Shown in pieces: positions 5,788-6,775 of a DNA stretch of 6,775 bases. The notes beneath the pieces were generated by a model that saw nothing but the letters and a program-made list of their open reading frames with translations, searched no databases and was not told the origin of the DNA. Source of the stretch: Anaerolineales bacterium (GTDB taxonomy: Bacteria > Chloroflexota > Anaerolineae > Anaerolineales > UBA4823); NCBI GenBank assembly GCA_020853835.1, contig JADYYC010000247.1, positions 1 to 6,775 of the forward strand, given 5' to 3'. The position numbers and the translations under genes are program-made. How positions within the stretch are numbered: position 1 is the first letter of the stretch; every line of letters starts with the position of its first letter.

Positions 5788-6775
5788 ATGACCGAAAAAC
5801 ACAACCCTCACCACTTTCCAGGCGCAAACAACCGCGCCTCGCGCTCGCAGCACAACCTGCTCATCGAGGTCAAAGACCTGCGCACCCGTTTTCACATCGC
5901 CGAAGGCACCGTCCACGCCGTGAACGGCATCTCTTTCAAGCTGCACGAGTGCGAAACTCTGGCAATCGTGGGAGAGAGCGGGTGCGGCAAATCGGTCTCG
6001 ATGATGTCCGTCATGGGTCTGATCCCGATCCCGCCGGGGGAGATCGCCAGCGGCGAGGTGTATTACCACGGCCGCGACCTGCTCAAGCTGTCCGAGAAAG
6101 AGATGGAGAGCCTGCGCGGGCGCGAGATCGCCATGGTGTTTCAAGACCCGATGACCGCCCTCAACCCGGTGCTCACCATCGAGCGCCAGTTGAGCGAGCC
6201 GCTGCGCACACACCTGGGGATGGACGAGCAGATGGCGCGCCAGCGCTCGGTCGAACTGCTCGAACAGGTCGGCATCCCCGACGCAGCCCGGCGGGTGCGC
6301 TCTTACCCGCACGAATTTTCGGGCGGGATGCGCCAGCGCGCCATGATCGCCATGGCCCTGGCGTGCGCCCCGAGCCTGCTCATCGCCGACGAACCGACCA
6401 CCGCGCTGGACGTCACCATCCAGGCTCAGATCGTCGAGCTGGTCGAGCGATTGCGCGACGAGCTGGGTATGGCGATCATCTGGATCACGCACGACCTGGG
6501 CGTGGTGGCGGGGCTGGCGGAGCGGGTGGCGGTCATGTACGCCGGGTTTATCATCGAAGAGGCCCCCGTGGACAACATCTACGAGCAGCCGCTGCACCCC
6601 TACACGCTCTCGCTGCTGGCGGCGCTGCCGCGCGTGGACGAGAGCCGTTATGTGCGCCTGAAATCGATCCCCGGGGCGCCGCCCAACCTGCTGGTCGCGC
6701 CGCACGGCTGTCCCTTTGCGCCGCGCTGCGAATTTGCCTTCGAACGCTGCCTGGTCGAGATGCCCCCGCTTGAGA
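5788..6775 (+). CDS. DppD/OppD-type ATPase subunit of the peptide-family ABC importer (3' end outside the window)
   Basis: This is the cytoplasmic ATPase that powers the importer. The 329 visible residues include all nucleotide-binding motifs: Walker A GESGCGKS (62-69), Q-loop VFQDP (117-121), signature FSGGMRQR (177-184), Walker B LLIADEP (197-203), D-loop ALD (206-208) and switch histidine in THD (234-236). The C-terminal region specific to peptide-type ATPases begins with PLHPYTLSLLAALP (268-281). It contains cysteines 308, 314 and 321 in a C-x5-C-x6-C pattern, the start of an iron-sulfur cluster site known in some DppD proteins. The fourth cysteine would lie past the window edge. Only a few tens of residues are probably missing. 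The start ATG is 9 bases after the second permease stop; there is little Shine-Dalgarno signal and no nearby alternative start before the conserved domain. A variable N-terminal tail (1-24) precedes it. A DppF-type ATPase is expected next. Confidence 0.94.
   Translation, partial: MTEKHNPHHFPGANNRASRSQHNLLIEVKDLRTRFHIAEGTVHAVNGISFKLHECETLAIVGESGCGKSVSMMSVMGLIPIPPGEIASGEVYYHGRDLLKLSEKEMESLRGREIAMVFQDPMTALNPVLTIERQLSEPLRTHLGMDEQMARQRSVELLEQVGIPDAARRVRSYPHEFSGGMRQRAMIAMALACAPSLLIADEPTTALDVTIQAQIVELVERLRDELGMAIIWITHDLGVVAGLAERVAVMYAGFIIEEAPVDNIYEQPLHPYTLSLLAALPRVDESRYVRLKSIPGAPPNLLVAPHGCPFAPRCEFAFERCLVEMPPLE

Noticed and set aside
4861..6705. 614-codon minus-strand open frame
   Set aside because: It is antisense to the second permease and the ATPase, which both have full family motifs. 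Its translation is His/Asp/Gln/Arg-rich without recognisable domains, as expected from GC-biased third positions.
5670..6773. 367-codon plus-strand open frame overlapping the ATPase gene
   Set aside because: It is in a different frame from the ATPase motifs, is Arg/Pro/Ala-rich, and begins inside the second permease gene.

Overview
The window holds six protein genes in two divergent blocks and reads as ordinary chromosomal DNA from a GC-rich bacterium. The best taxonomic guess is Chloroflexota (Anaerolineae-like). The main clue is the lipoprotein binding protein, whose lipidated cysteine is followed by a long Ala/Pro/Thr/Glu linker, together with a DxDGDG loop in both the binding protein and a permease. 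This is an inference from style, not a phylogenetic result. No tRNA, rRNA, CRISPR array, insertion sequence, attachment site or origin was seen.

Minus-strand block (1-1758). Read right to left, it holds azlC (1758-1021) and azlD (1024-710), which overlap by 4 bases and encode the two subunits of a branched-chain amino acid exporter. A 47-base gap follows, containing a strong extended -10 element. Then comes the N-terminal 220 codons of a UvrD/Rep-like superfamily I helicase or helicase-nuclease (start 662 or 653), which runs off the left edge.

Divergent intergenic region (1759-1914). This 156-base AT-rich stretch carries a TA-repeat tract, a recognisable plus-strand promoter (TTTACT-16-TATAAT), a hairpin or palindrome at 1832-1851 and a strong Shine-Dalgarno sequence for the binding protein.

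Plus-strand block (1915-6775). This is a dipeptide/oligopeptide-type (Dpp/Opp family) ABC importer operon: a family 5 solute-binding lipoprotein, a large intercistronic hairpin (3701-3739), two DppB- and DppC-type permeases, and a DppD-type ATPase that runs off the right edge. The gaps between genes are 85, 17 and 9 bases. A second, DppF-type ATPase is expected just beyond the window. The lipoprotein would capture substrate outside the cytoplasmic membrane, the two permeases form the channel, and the ATPase drives import. The hairpin after the first gene is placed so that the binding protein could be made in excess over the membrane parts.

Nothing here clearly amounts to a new biological system. 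The most useful second looks are the regulatory DNA between the two blocks, the intercistronic hairpin, the shared DxDGDG loops, and the possible pairing of peptide import with branched-chain amino acid export.
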